This document shows, piece after piece, positions 1 through 9,776 of a stretch of 59,953 nt of DNA (its first letter is position 1; every line of letters begins with the position of its first letter). The notes under the pieces are model-generated. The model saw only the letters and a list, made by a program, of their open reading frames with translations. It was not told where the DNA came from and did not search any database. This stretch comes from Acrasis kona (lineage: Eukaryota; Heterolobosea; Eutetramitea; Acrasida; Acrasidae). The translations under genes were made by a program, and so were the position numbers. Where the stretch lies: assembly GCA_026419775.2 (NCBI GenBank), contig JAOPGA020001301.1, positions 1-59,953 on the forward strand. The letters run 5' to 3'.

Positions 1-882
1 GTAAATATTGGAAAATTATGTAATCTAACTTGTCGTCACTGTCATGTAGAGTCAGGACCTTCGAAAAGAATTGAAAATATGAACGAAAATGTTGTGGACC
101 GCTGTTTGTGGTTATTAAAGAACAGTCCGGGTGTGCACACGTTAGATTTGACTGGAGGTGCACCTGAACTAAATCCACACTTTAAAAAATTTGTCGTTGA
201 AGCTCGCCGCATGAATAAAACTGTTATAGACCGTTGTAACTTTGTAGTCATGTATGAGGTTGGTATGGAAGATTTACCTGAGTTTCTTGCCAACAACCAA
301 GTACAAATAGTTGGCTCCTTGCCATGCTACTTGGAGGACAATGTAGATAAGCAACGTGGTAAAAATGTGTATAATGATTCAATTTCTGCAATCAAAAAAC
401 TTAATAAATTAGGCTACGGCGACCCATCTTCCTCTTTGAGTTTGAATTTGGTTTTTAACCCAGGCGGCAGTAGCCTTCCAGGAAGTCAAACTGTCCTTGA
501 GGCTGCTTACAAAAAATATTTAAAGGAAAATTATGATATCGTTTTTAATGACCTTTATACAATCACTAATATGCCAATCAAGAGATTTGCAGATGATTTG
601 TATCGTGACAACAAATACATTGAGTATATGGATTTGTTGCTGAACAAGTTTAATTCATCCACAGTCGAAGGGGTCATGTGCAAAAATACAGTAAATGTCC
701 AATGGGATGGCAAGATTTATGACTGTGATTTTAATGGAGCACTTGAGCTAAGCAGTAGTAAAAAAACAATATGGGACATAGACAATTTAGATGAACTTAC
801 AAACCGAACAATTGCAACAGATAAACATTGTTATGGATGCACTGCAGGTAGTGGAAGTTCTTGTGGAGGAGCACTGAGTTAG
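1..882 (+). CDS. ArsS-type radical SAM protein, 5'-truncated by window edge
   Basis: The frame is open from base 1, so the 5' end lies outside the window. The first residues carry the radical SAM cluster motif CNLTCRHC (CxxxCxxC), upstream of the first in-window Met. The C-terminus has the cysteine-rich DUF3641 pattern typical of ArsS: a WDGKIYDCDFN segment and a terminal HCYGCTAGSGSSCGGA. Family members are [4Fe-4S]/SAM enzymes linked to arsenosugar synthesis, proposed to add the 5'-deoxyadenosyl group to dimethylarsenite. They are common in bacteria and algae and less often noted in heterotrophic protists. Visible length is 293 residues of an expected 320-340, so little is missing. No other arsenic gene is visible next to it. 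AATAAA starts about 4 nt after the TAG. Family assignment is secure; the substrate is inferred. Confidence 0.86.
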   Translation, partial: VNIGKLCNLTCRHCHVESGPSKRIENMNENVVDRCLWLLKNSPGVHTLDLTGGAPELNPHFKKFVVEARRMNKTVIDRCNFVVMYEVGMEDLPEFLANNQVQIVGSLPCYLEDNVDKQRGKNVYNDSISAIKKLNKLGYGDPSSSLSLNLVFNPGGSSLPGSQTVLEAAYKKYLKENYDIVFNDLYTITNMPIKRFADDLYRDNKYIEYMDLLLNKFNSSTVEGVMCKNTVNVQWDGKIYDCDFNGALELSSSKKTIWDIDNLDELTNRTIATDKHCYGCTAGSGSSCGGALS

Positions 883-1091
883 CAATAAATCCATTGTATA
901 TTATCTTAGTATATAAGTAAAAAAATTTTATGTTTTTTATTGACCTCTCAGGGTTCTTATTTTTACCAATCTAATCATGTATGAGTCTTCAAACTATGCG
1001 TTTATAATCCTGTCAACAACCCTAAATTATTTAAGTTTTTTTTAATTATAACAGTCTCTCATTGGTGGAGTTGTAATGGAGTCAGCCATCT

Positions 1092-1738
1092 TCATTTGTT
1101 GATGAGTTTGTTTTCTTCTTTCTGTACTTGCATTATTTTATCATACCCTGTTGCTTCTAAAAATCCATATTCCATTAGCGTATGAAGACGTACAGACCCT
1201 TTTAACTCTTTATAAAAACATCTGATGACTTCTATTCTTTTTTCTTTGAATATCTTTTTCGTTGCGTCTGGTTCTGAATTGTTTTGATAACATTTCTCAA
1301 TGAAAATGTCATGTATTTCCTTCATCTCCTTGTTAATCGAGTACAAAACATTTAATTGACAAATGAAATCCTGGACGTGGTATCCAAATAAAACTCTACA
1401 GCAATTATCCACAATTCTATCGGAAGCGCTTTAATGTTCGTATTTTCAACAGGCGAATCTGATTCATTTTCGTGCTCTCTTTTAATTGTTTTTCTAGAGC
1501 GGTATTGATCCTCATCCTTTTATTATCGACACAATTTAATTTGGAGATTCAGCAAATCGGTTATCGCTTTGTTGCAATGCTCCTCAACGGATTTTGATCT
1601 TGGCCCACTATTTTCAGAGTACATGTGTTTGAAGCTCCTCACGCGCATGAAATAGATACCCTTCTCCATAATAGAGAGTTGTTTCAATACTGTACAAATA
1701 TAATCTTTCAACCACCTCTCCTTTGACGTTTCAATCAT
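1092..1738 (-). CDS. Small F-box-like protein, three exons
   Basis: Two reading-frame fragments join through two tiny GT-AG introns. Exons are 1738-1533, 1493-1361 and 1328-1092; introns are 39 nt (1494-1532) and 32 nt (1329-1360). Exon lengths sum to 576 nt, giving 191 residues with no frame break. The middle exon encodes LPIELWIIAVEFYLD, which resembles the LPxEL...YLD core of an F-box; the rest is charged and helical. If it is an F-box protein it would recruit a target to an SCF ubiquitin ligase. The gene model is inferred from frame continuity alone, and the F-box call rests on one short motif. A decayed gene is the alternative. Confidence 0.5.
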
Positions 1739-1871
1739 ATTTCCACTAATCCATCTATGAAGAACAAGTGGCGAAATTTGATGATTCTACAACACCTGAT
1801 AAGGGCAAATTGATGTAACAGAAAATATAGCATCGAATTTCCTTAGAGTGTTTCGCTAACACTTCAAAACG

Positions 1872-3518
1872 ATGATACCAGCTAAACGTTTAGGGACACT
1901 GACTAGTCGTGCTTTGGTTAAGTTCATTGCTCTTAAAAGTTTGGACAGCAACCGAAAGTTCTTTTACTCCACAAATGATAGAATTACACCCCAATATAGT
2001 CGTACTCCAATACTAGATAATCGGAAGAGACCATGCCAGCAATCTATCAACTCATTTATACAAACATTATCAAAGAACTTTTCAGCCGACAAGATTTCCG
2101 TATCAGAATCTGTACTGACACATCACGCCACTGCGGGTATAACGTATCATGCGCCGAAACTCCCAGATGTTGTTGTGTATCCAGAATGTACAGAGGATGT
2201 GTCCCTAATTTTGAGTTTATGCCATGAACATGGCATCCCTGTAATACCCTACGGAGCTGGTACAAGTTTAGAGGGTCAAATAACACCTGTATACGGCGGG
2301 GTTAGTATAGATACAATCCGTATGAACCGAGTTGTAAAATTCAATCAAGAGGACATGGACATTACAGTTCAATGTGGAGTCACAAGAGAGCAGCTCAATG
2401 AGTATGTTCGCGATAGCGGGTTATTTTTCCCCATTGATCCTGGTGCGAATGCAACAATTGGAGGCATGACAAGCACACGCGCCAGTGGTACTAATGCTGT
2501 GCGTTATGGTACTATGAGAGATTCTGTTGTAAATCTTACTGTGTGTCTTCCTAACGGGAAAATTATAAAAACAGCTCGTAGAAGCAGGAAAAGTAGTGCA
2601 GGTTACGATTTGACAAGACTATTCGTCGGAAGTGAAGGAACATTGGGAATGATCTGCGAAGTAACCGTTCGTTTGTTTGGAATCCCAGAAGCTATCAGCG
2701 CCGCTCGATGTACATTTAAAAACGTTGCAAGTGCTGCAAGCGCCACTATGGATCTAATTCAACTAGGCGTACCCGTCGCACGCGTTGAGGTCATGGATTC
2801 TTTGTGCGTCCGTGCAGTTAACTCTTACAACAAAACAAACTTCGAAGAGTCACCAACACTTTTTTTTGAGTTTCACGGGACGAACAATTCAGTTCAAGAG
2901 CATGCAAAATTGGCGCAAGAAGCGTGTCTTGAACACGGCGGGAGTTATTTCGAATGGACTTCGGATCCTTCCGAACGTGCACTAATGTGGCGTGCCAGGC
3001 ATGCAGCCTATTTTGCAAGTTTAGCATTAAGGCCAGGAAGTAAGGGTTTCATTACGGACGTTTGTGTTCCGATCAGCAGATTATCGGAATGCATCGAGGA
3101 AAGTAAAAAAGATTTTGATAAAACGGGATTATTATATACATTATTGGGACATGTTGGGGATGGGAATTTTCACATTATTGTAATGCTTGAGGACGGGAAT
3201 GAAGAAATGAAGAAATTAGCCGAGGAGGCTAACGAAAGATTAGTAAGTAGAGCATTAAGTATGGAGGGGACAGTAACGGGAGAACATGGGATTGGGTTAG
3301 GGAAGGTTCCTTACATGTTATACGAACATGGACCGGACAGTGTGAGGGTAATGAGAGCATTAAAAGTCGCGATGGATCCTAACAACATTATGAATCCAGG
3401 AAAAGTCTTTCCGACAGATGAACAGATTGACGCGTTTGAGAGTTCGCCTGTAGAAAGTAGAAATTTAAAGAAACATTTGGTTGAATACGAATCTTCAAAA
3501 GCTCCATTAGAAGTGTAA
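1872..3518 (+). CDS. DLD: FAD-linked D-lactate / D-2-hydroxyacid dehydrogenase, mitochondrial
   Basis: A 548-residue single-exon protein. The first 35 residues are rich in Arg, Lys and Ser without acidic residues, as in a mitochondrial presequence. A PCMH-type FAD-binding domain follows (about 95-275), with PYGAGTSLEGQ, RASGTNAVRYGTM and FVGSEGTLGM. The C-terminal FAD-oxidase domain contains HVGDGNFH (about 427-434) and GEHGIGLGK (about 470), with the catalytic and metal-binding histidines of this family. It should oxidise D-lactate or related D-2-hydroxyacids, the product of the glyoxalase route, and pass electrons to cytochrome c. Length matches eukaryotic orthologues. D-2-hydroxyglutarate dehydrogenase is the closest alternative, but the D-lactate type fits better. 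Confidence 0.93.
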   Translation: MIPAKRLGTLTSRALVKFIALKSLDSNRKFFYSTNDRITPQYSRTPILDNRKRPCQQSINSFIQTLSKNFSADKISVSESVLTHHATAGITYHAPKLPDVVVYPECTEDVSLILSLCHEHGIPVIPYGAGTSLEGQITPVYGGVSIDTIRMNRVVKFNQEDMDITVQCGVTREQLNEYVRDSGLFFPIDPGANATIGGMTSTRASGTNAVRYGTMRDSVVNLTVCLPNGKIIKTARRSRKSSAGYDLTRLFVGSEGTLGMICEVTVRLFGIPEAISAARCTFKNVASAASATMDLIQLGVPVARVEVMDSLCVRAVNSYNKTNFEESPTLFFEFHGTNNSVQEHAKLAQEACLEHGGSYFEWTSDPSERALMWRARHAAYFASLALRPGSKGFITDVCVPISRLSECIEESKKDFDKTGLLYTLLGHVGDGNFHIIVMLEDGNEEMKKLAEEANERLVSRALSMEGTVTGEHGIGLGKVPYMLYEHGPDSVRVMRALKVAMDPNNIMNPGKVFPTDEQIDAFESSPVESRNLKKHLVEYESSKAPLEV

Positions 3519-3645
3519 GGGACATATGAATAATAAATTTTGGTATTTTGAAACGTTCTTGTTCTTGCCTGTCTGTTCTTGGATTATAAAACGGGATTTT
3601 GTTGGCCAATGGGAGGTAAAAATATTTTGCTGCAAACAATCGCAA

Positions 3646-4602
3646 ATGAGACTTTTGCTTGCTTTTGCGCTAGCTTGTATTCTACTTTTGAGCACTGCTT
3701 CTGCTTTAAATTGCAAATCTGGAGAGTTGAGAGTTAGAGAGGATTACCACGGAGAGATTATTGAAACCTGTGTCGTGTGTGGTACAGGATACTACTGTCC
3801 CGGTGATGATAACTCGTACCCATGCCCAGAACACTCATACAGCGATGAGAGGGGACAAACAGAGTGCAAACCCTGTGATAAGCCAGTCCCAAAGAAAACT
3901 GCGTGCATGCTTAACGACGCTCCTGATGATATTAGGCAGCTTGTTGACAACAGCATTTCTTATGGAAGTTCTGAGAAGTATTCAGTAAAAAGCTCAGCAC
4001 ATTTTGTGTTTCTTGAAGATGCATACTTTATTAAACAATTTTCAAGAGGCTACAGACCAACCCTTAATGTCGTCCAAGCAGCCGGACAAACAGGACAAAT
4101 AACAGCCTACTTCTCTAACACTACTGGTAACCCCTCAGAGTCAAACCATTCTTTCAAGACGGTAAACACAAATGTTACTGCGCTCATTGCAGCCTTACCA
4201 GCCCGCCAAAACCTTATGTACGTCACACTAGAATTCCAGAGACCATGTGACATTAATGTTGGCATTTATAATTACGCTACAGCACATCACGATGTCTCCG
4301 TTGGCGTCAATAAATACGTTCAGAGTGGTGGTATTAGTCTAGAAGTCTTTACAGTTCGCGGGGTTAAATCCAAATCAAAGGTTACTTTGTCAATTTCAAC
4401 AGGACAGACCACAAGAACAGATTATTTGTACTGGTCATCTAACAAGCAGATTCCTTACCCCAACGAATTAAATTACCAAGCCAGAGTTGTGAATCAAAGA
4501 AGTTTAACCGTTGAGGACGAAGGTGATGTAACATTCTCCTTCCACACATACCTTCCTGGATCTATGGATGGCGTGGTTAAAGTAGATGTAACCCCATTAT
4601 AA
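3646..4602 (+). CDS. Secreted Cys-rich protein with an ephrin-receptor-like repeat
   Basis: The open frame extends upstream to 3526, but the Met at 3646 begins a clear signal peptide (MRLLLAFALACILLLSTASA), so I take that start; 318 residues. After the signal is one cysteine-rich unit of the GCC2/GCC3 or ephrin-receptor-like type (CVVCGTGYYCPG, then CPEHSYSDERGQTECKPC, about residues 42-77). The remaining 240 residues look beta-rich with several NxT/NxS sequons and no membrane anchor. It is probably extracellular or lysosomal; function unknown. AATAAA overlaps the stop codon (TAAATAAAC). Confidence 0.72.
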   Translation: MRLLLAFALACILLLSTASALNCKSGELRVREDYHGEIIETCVVCGTGYYCPGDDNSYPCPEHSYSDERGQTECKPCDKPVPKKTACMLNDAPDDIRQLVDNSISYGSSEKYSVKSSAHFVFLEDAYFIKQFSRGYRPTLNVVQAAGQTGQITAYFSNTTGNPSESNHSFKTVNTNVTALIAALPARQNLMYVTLEFQRPCDINVGIYNYATAHHDVSVGVNKYVQSGGISLEVFTVRGVKSKSKVTLSISTGQTTRTDYLYWSSNKQIPYPNELNYQARVVNQRSLTVEDEGDVTFSFHTYLPGSMDGVVKVDVTPL

Positions 4603-4949
4603 ATAAACAAGGGATTATAGTAATCAAAGTCGTACACAAAGACTGTATCTCTTCATTGTCCAATGTTTCAAACGGGATGACCTCTGTTAATAAAACGTTG
4701 TCCAATTATGAATGTGCCGCTCAAGGGTAATATTAAGTTAAGGTATTTAAAATAAATTTGTAAGCTACAATTTATACCAATCCTCTTCTTGTTCGTTCAC
4801 AATGAACACGCATTTCGGGGAATTATTAGTTAACCATATAGTTGTTCGGTCAGGGAACAAGTAATATCAATCATAACAAAAAAAAACTACTCACACTGAA
4901 CTACCAACCAAACGAAGCTCACTTTAACACCAATACCCAAGAAATCAAT

Positions 4950-6023
4950 ATGTCTTACAATAACACCTCAACAATCACTCAAATCGAAAGCTTCGTTTGT
5001 CCCCCGGTGCAGTTCGCGAACAAAGATCTAGATAGTTACTTGTTTTCAGGCTCAATAGATCCGTCCTCGTATACAATAAATACGAGTCCTAGCCCCTTCT
5101 CCTTTCTAAGCCCACCCACACATTCTGACTCTGGATTTGAGCACATGTTCGCAAAACTTTTAGATAATAACGCGACTGTCGAACTACCCTTTATGAATGA
5201 CAACATGAGCGATAACATTATGCCCACCACCGATATAACCCATCACGCACACAAATCTGAATACCCCGTCAAGAAGGAACAAGACGTAAAGAAACTATCC
5301 TTTGATAAGGGAACCAGACGATGGCAGACTACATATGTGCACAAAGATTACGAAGGAACCGTACAAGTTTCCATCTCAAGCAAGACAAGATGCGAAGAAC
5401 CAGTTGACGAGGTGCCCACAAAAATGTACTCTTCGCTCAAGTACGAAATAAGGCAAACCGCCTCAGGTCCACTCACCACCTCCCTTCCCTTCCTTCTGGG
5501 TCGCATCACAGTTATCGAAGCCGACACCCAGCAAGAGATCAAAAAAGACAAGAGAAGCGTCCTCAAAGGTACCATCGAGACGGCCCTAACGAAAACACCA
5601 CCCGTAGGTACGGCAAGAAAAAAAAAGACATTTACCGACGAAAATCACTTTAATGGGGTCATGAAGGTTCAACATACTGATTGCAGCTACCATCACAAAA
5701 AATCAGATTTTTGTTGGCAGATTAGTTACTTTGTTCCCAGCGACCTGGACAATCCCATCCTCATCATGCAAAGTGCAGCCTATAAGGTATATGCAAGGAA
5801 ACCAAATCAAAACAAGAAGAGAAAGAGAGAGGACCAATCCGACGAAGAATGCGAAACGAAAGAATTTGATGACTTTTCTGAAAGTTTGAACCAATTACTG
5901 CAATGTAGCAAAAAGTTGAGACCTGATGAGAAGAGAAGTGCATTAGAGCTGGTTTCCACGAAACTTTTAGAGTTGGATCCTTTGTTCTTCTGTGAACAAT
6001 TGCAAAAGATACAAGCAAAGTAA
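4950..6023 (+). CDS. Putative transcription factor with an Ig-like DNA-binding fold
   Basis: The first ATG in a clear coding context is at 4950; the frame is open upstream but only from non-ATG codons. The 357-residue product has a Ser/Thr/Asn-rich N-terminus (1-110), a beta-rich core (about 120-300), an NKKRKRE basic stretch that looks like a nuclear signal, and a leucine-rich C-terminus. The core ends in SAAYKVYARKP after FNGVMKVQHTDCSYHH, which resembles the last strands of p53/STAT/CudA-type Ig-fold DNA-binding domains. This is a pattern impression, not a secure family match; PhoG/NDT80-like is another possibility. Confidence 0.45.
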   Translation: MSYNNTSTITQIESFVCPPVQFANKDLDSYLFSGSIDPSSYTINTSPSPFSFLSPPTHSDSGFEHMFAKLLDNNATVELPFMNDNMSDNIMPTTDITHHAHKSEYPVKKEQDVKKLSFDKGTRRWQTTYVHKDYEGTVQVSISSKTRCEEPVDEVPTKMYSSLKYEIRQTASGPLTTSLPFLLGRITVIEADTQQEIKKDKRSVLKGTIETALTKTPPVGTARKKKTFTDENHFNGVMKVQHTDCSYHHKKSDFCWQISYFVPSDLDNPILIMQSAAYKVYARKPNQNKKRKREDQSDEECETKEFDDFSESLNQLLQCSKKLRPDEKRSALELVSTKLLELDPLFFCEQLQKIQAK

Positions 6024-6199
6024 AAATGTAGTGACCTGGAAATGACGAATGTTGTTGACACATTGATGATGGTTGACAATGATGATGGTGTGGGGTTGTT
6101 TTGAATTTTCACATCTGGTGTGACTGGGGGTGATTGCTACCATTGTATTTAATAAATGCATCTGTTCTTTGCAAAATTGTAGTTGATTGTAATATTTGC

Positions 6200-7096
6200 A
6201 TGTTGGTTTTGGACTCTGGTTTTGAATTGGGGGATAAGTATGTTGTGGAGGATACTAGAAATAATACATTGATGCAATGGAGCGCGGTGTTGCATGAGTT
6301 GCAATCTCTTGGAGATGTTGATAGAAGCGAGTTGAAACTATTCATTAACATGACGAATACGAGAAGAGATTTAGAGAGATGCTTTGCTTTACTTCTTTTT
6401 GAGTTTTCTGTGAATCAAGAATTAGATCTTGACCCAATATTTACGGACGATTTTGTGGTGCATACTGAAAAGAATGAGTGCACCATTTTATCAGATGGCG
6501 AGATTGTTTTTGCAAAGAGAGATGGAGGTACTAATCCCACGGTGCTTGAACCTTTGACTACAGAACTTTTATTCAAAATTCAGGTTATTTCACCGCAACT
6601 AAATTCCTCCAAAACATCATTAATAAGGACACCGTCTGCTACTTCAAGACATTCAATGACACCCAAAGTTACAGGCGAAAGAACGGTCTCTCATCAACCA
6701 CCCCCACCAAAGCAACCCAGCCCAATCTTAGAGGTCACTAAAAAAATAATCTTTGATGATGTTTGTGAAGCGAATAATTCTGTAACAGATGAACCTGAAG
6801 TGCAGGAGCGTCCCATTAAAAAAAGAAAAAAAACTCCTCTCCTAGACGCACTTGACCACCTGAGAAAGAATTTTAATACAAGGACTGGGAAACTACTAAA
6901 AGGAGAGAGTAAGGTAGCAAAAGAGTTGGTTGATAAATTGACACATGACGAGAGGATTAGTTACTCTATGGAACAAAAAAGATTAATGACATTACATCAA
7001 CCTGAGGTTGAGACAAGTAAAAAGGGACCGCCTGTTGTACGTAGAGCAAAACTTACATTAAAATCACGAAATCATGACGATTCATTTGAACTTTAA
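6200..7096 (+). CDS. Unknown nuclear-type protein with basic C-terminus
   Basis: The Met at 6200 gives 298 residues; the frame is open further upstream only from non-ATG codons. The N-terminal 120 residues look globular. A Pro/Ser-rich linker follows (PPPPKQPSP), then a Lys-rich tail with IKKRKKTPLL that could be a nuclear localisation signal. I do not recognise the family. The gene runs tail-to-tail into the next gene with one base between the two stop codons. Confidence 0.6.
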   Translation: MLVLDSGFELGDKYVVEDTRNNTLMQWSAVLHELQSLGDVDRSELKLFINMTNTRRDLERCFALLLFEFSVNQELDLDPIFTDDFVVHTEKNECTILSDGEIVFAKRDGGTNPTVLEPLTTELLFKIQVISPQLNSSKTSLIRTPSATSRHSMTPKVTGERTVSHQPPPPKQPSPILEVTKKIIFDDVCEANNSVTDEPEVQERPIKKRKKTPLLDALDHLRKNFNTRTGKLLKGESKVAKELVDKLTHDERISYSMEQKRLMTLHQPEVETSKKGPPVVRRAKLTLKSRNHDDSFEL

Positions 7097-7097
7097 T

Positions 7098-7592
7098 TTA
7101 CTGTCTTATTTTTACACGGCTTGCACTCAACCTTGGCTCTTTCGTATATTCGTTTCCCAATCTCGTCTTCTTACCTGATAATAAATTTACATCTGATTGT
7201 GCGCAACGCAGCCTAAATCTCTTTTGAAGTTGGTCTTCTTTGTGTTCCCAAACGTTTGGTGTCTCCATTTTATTTGTATATCTTGGTAACGCTTGTTTTG
7301 ATGTTGTCATCAGAATTCGCATTCTACAATCCAATTGTAGAGAGCCTAATTGCGATTCATACTTCTTTCTTGGTGGTACTGATTTTGATCTTTCTTGCAA
7401 TTCATTATAAACATCGAGTGTGTCCTTTTTCAATTTCCGCGTAATGTCCTTGTTAATTACGTCTTTCAATGTCCCATAATAAGTTCTATCAAGTAGGTAA
7501 CAAAGATTATCCACGTCTCTATCCTTATTTCGAATAGGGAACCTAATGTTATCGATTCCCAGCCCATTAAGAGGAGGTAGTTTTCCACTCAT
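7098..7592 (-). CDS. Small basic protein of unknown function
   Basis: A single-exon frame of 164 residues beginning with a true ATG (MSGKLPPLNGLGIDN). It is rich in Arg, Lys and Leu and predicted mostly helical, with no signal peptide or membrane segment. No family is recognised. The stop at 7098 is one base from the stop of the convergent gene, so the two transcripts must overlap in their 3' UTRs unless one UTR is absent. Confidence 0.55.
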   Translation of the reverse strand: MSGKLPPLNGLGIDNIRFPIRNKDRDVDNLCYLLDRTYYGTLKDVINKDITRKLKKDTLDVYNELQERSKSVPPRKKYESQLGSLQLDCRMRILMTTSKQALPRYTNKMETPNVWEHKEDQLQKRFRLRCAQSDVNLLSGKKTRLGNEYTKEPRLSASRVKIRQ

Positions 7593-7734
7593 CTACAATT
7601 ACTGGAAACATTACAAAAAACAAGCACAAAAAGAGTCATACAATAATGCAGGTGAAGAATAAAGCATCAATGACAATTAAAATGACCTCTATAAATGAAC
7701 ATATTGATGAAGTATAACGGAATTTATTAACAGC

Positions 7735-8772
7735 TTAATGCTTGCTGTTCAACAACGCAACATCATTTGCAGCAGCCAAGTTCAAGGCATTTACATTGCT
7801 CAAGATACCTTCATCGTTGACATAAGTTGGTCCGCCGACGCCATTGTTAACCGAGTTACCAGCACTTCCTCCTAAGACGGAGCCTCCATTTCCACCTAAG
7901 ATGTTACCTGCGCCGACGATACGCTTGTTGTTCAACAATGCAACTCCATTGAGCACGCTTGGATTTAGCACGTTGACGTTGCTCAAGATTCCTTCGTCGT
8001 TGGTGTAGCTTGCACCTCCAGCACCGTTGTTAATTGAGTTGCCAGCGTTTCCACCAAGTACGCTACCTCCATTGCCACCTAGAATGTTGCCAAGACCAAT
8101 GATTCTTTGTCTGAGAGTACTAATTTTCTCTCTACGGGCCTTGTTCAAAAGTGCCAATCCATTTGCTGCATCAACGTTCAACACTCCCAAGTTGCTCAAC
8201 ACACCTTCGTCGTTGACGTATGTTGGCCCACCTTGACCATTGTTGACGGAACTGCCAGCGTTACCTCCAAGCACTGTTCCACCATTGCCCCCCAAGATGT
8301 TTCCTAGTCCAATGATTCTTTGCTTTCTACCATTATTCAGAACCGAGACGCCGTTGAGAGCTGCTGCGTTTAGAATGTTTGCATTGCTCAACACACCTTC
8401 GTCGTTCACGTAGGTAGGTCCACCTTGACCATTGTTGACAGAGCCACCAGCATTTCCACCGAGCACAGAACCACCGTTACCTCCTAAGATATTACCTGCA
8501 CCGATGATACGCTTGTTATTCAATAACGCAACTCCATTGAGTACACTGGGGTTTAAAACATTGACGTTACTCAAGACACCTTCGTCATTTACGTAGGTAG
8601 GTCCACCAGCTCCGCTATTGATGGAACTGCCTGCATTGCCTCCAAGAACACTACCTCCATTACCACCTAGAATGTTTCCAAGACCAATGATTCTGGTCCT
8701 GCTATCTTGAGCCTTAGCACACACGACAAACAATGCCATGAATAAAGCAAACGACATAATTACCAATCTCAT
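7735..8772 (-). CDS. Secreted Gly/Asn-rich repeat protein (five units)
   Basis: The protein has 345 residues: a signal peptide (MRLVIMSFALFMALFVVCAKA) and then five tandem units of about 60-70 residues. Each unit opens with R-I-[IV]-G-[LA]-GNILGGNGG, continues through VLGGNAG and a GGPTYVNDEG-type segment, and closes with LSN...LNP...LNGVALLN. Linkers between units are basic (KR, RKQR). Regular hydrophobic/Gly spacing suggests a stacked beta structure, as in structural, adhesive or cyst-wall proteins; this is inference. Basic linkers could be processing sites that release the units. AATAAA follows the stop by about 10 nt. Confidence 0.75.
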   Translation of the reverse strand: MRLVIMSFALFMALFVVCAKAQDSRTRIIGLGNILGGNGGSVLGGNAGSSINSGAGGPTYVNDEGVLSNVNVLNPSVLNGVALLNNKRIIGAGNILGGNGGSVLGGNAGGSVNNGQGGPTYVNDEGVLSNANILNAAALNGVSVLNNGRKQRIIGLGNILGGNGGTVLGGNAGSSVNNGQGGPTYVNDEGVLSNLGVLNVDAANGLALLNKARREKISTLRQRIIGLGNILGGNGGSVLGGNAGNSINNGAGGASYTNDEGILSNVNVLNPSVLNGVALLNNKRIVGAGNILGGNGGSVLGGSAGNSVNNGVGGPTYVNDEGILSNVNALNLAAANDVALLNSKH

Positions 8773-9156
8773 GTTTGTTTGTGTTGTTGTGTTGTTTTTG
8801 TTTTTGATGTTGTATTGTTAATTTTCGAGAGTCTTTTATAGTGAAAGAAATATGTCTGTTCACAATAAAGCGTCTCTTTTTGGTAGTATCTTAACAGGTT
8901 AGTGATGTTATCCGATGAAACAATCATTGAATAAAAATGTCAAAGAATCTTGATGCCAAAATAGAAGAGATGCTTTTATACGACAACATTAAACATGAAA
9001 TTTAATTTCAGGTTCTTATTTACTACTAGTTCATTAAATTGTGAAGCTACATTAGTGTGAGATATCAGTGTTGGTGTAATTAGTTAGTTTGAATACATCA
9101 ATTCCATCGACCACCAGTTTAGCAGTGCGCAGGTTGGTTTGGTTAGCATTACAAAA
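8773..9156. promoter_or_regulatory. Divergent intergenic region
   Basis: About 380 bp of AT-rich sequence separate the minus-strand repeat-protein gene from the plus-strand acidic-protein gene. Both promoters must lie here. Just upstream of the repeat-protein ATG (8775-8810) is a GT-rich tract on the plus strand that reads as CA/AAC-rich leader on the coding strand. I see no RNA gene or conserved motif. Confidence 0.35.
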
Positions 9157-9537
9157 ATGTCGGATGCAGACGAAGACGTGTCAGATCAGGTTTTCGAAAC
9201 AGAGGATATCGATGAACAGGATGAAACGTTTGATGTAGACGATAAAGATGGTGATGAATCTGATTCTGATAACGAGGACGAAGATTATGTAGAGGAAGGA
9301 AAAAAATCCCGTAAGAAGGTTAAAAAGCAAACAAAAAAACCAACTGTAAAGCGAACACAAAAGAAAAGCGTAGCAAAAGATGAAAACAATGATGTTACAG
9401 TTCCCGAAGAGGAGGAGGATGAAGATCTAGATGACGAGGATATGAAGGAAAGCGAAAACAGAGATTATAGTGCAATCAAAATTCCTGTCAGGATAAAATT
9501 CTCATCAGCAAAAGTAGTTAGTGAGAATGATGAGTAA
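9157..9537 (+). CDS. Small acidic, probably nuclear protein
   Basis: The start is the ATG at 9157 (MSDADEDVSDQ); the open frame extends upstream only from a TTG. The 126-residue protein alternates acidic (D/E) blocks at 1-47 and 90-107 with a Lys-rich block (KKSRKKVKKQTKKPTVKRTQ) at about 50-70. This charge-block pattern is typical of histone chaperones or chromatin-associated proteins, but I recognise no domain. The C-terminal 25 residues (SAIKIPVRIKFSSAKVV) are the only non-low-complexity part. Confidence 0.6.
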   Translation: MSDADEDVSDQVFETEDIDEQDETFDVDDKDGDESDSDNEDEDYVEEGKKSRKKVKKQTKKPTVKRTQKKSVAKDENNDVTVPEEEEDEDLDDEDMKESENRDYSAIKIPVRIKFSSAKVVSENDE

Positions 9538-9776
9538 TTTTTCTGGAATTTTAACATAAATTAAACCTTAAATGATTTCTCTTGTATTACATGAACTGTT
9601 CATATAAAAACTTTTACATCACTGTTGAATTGACTCCTTCTAACACCAATATGTTTTGATTGTAAAAGCAGAAACATGTTTGTGAACAAGCTTGCACCAA
9701 TTGTAAGTTGACATCATGAGCCACAATATAAAATGACAAGGCAAGGCGCTACGCAACTGATAGTAATGTATCTCGC

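Noticed and set aside
4802-4864. Upstream ATG reading MNTHFGELLVN before the candidate transcription factor
   Set aside because: The frame stops after 20 codons; at most a short upstream ORF in the leader, with no evidence for function.
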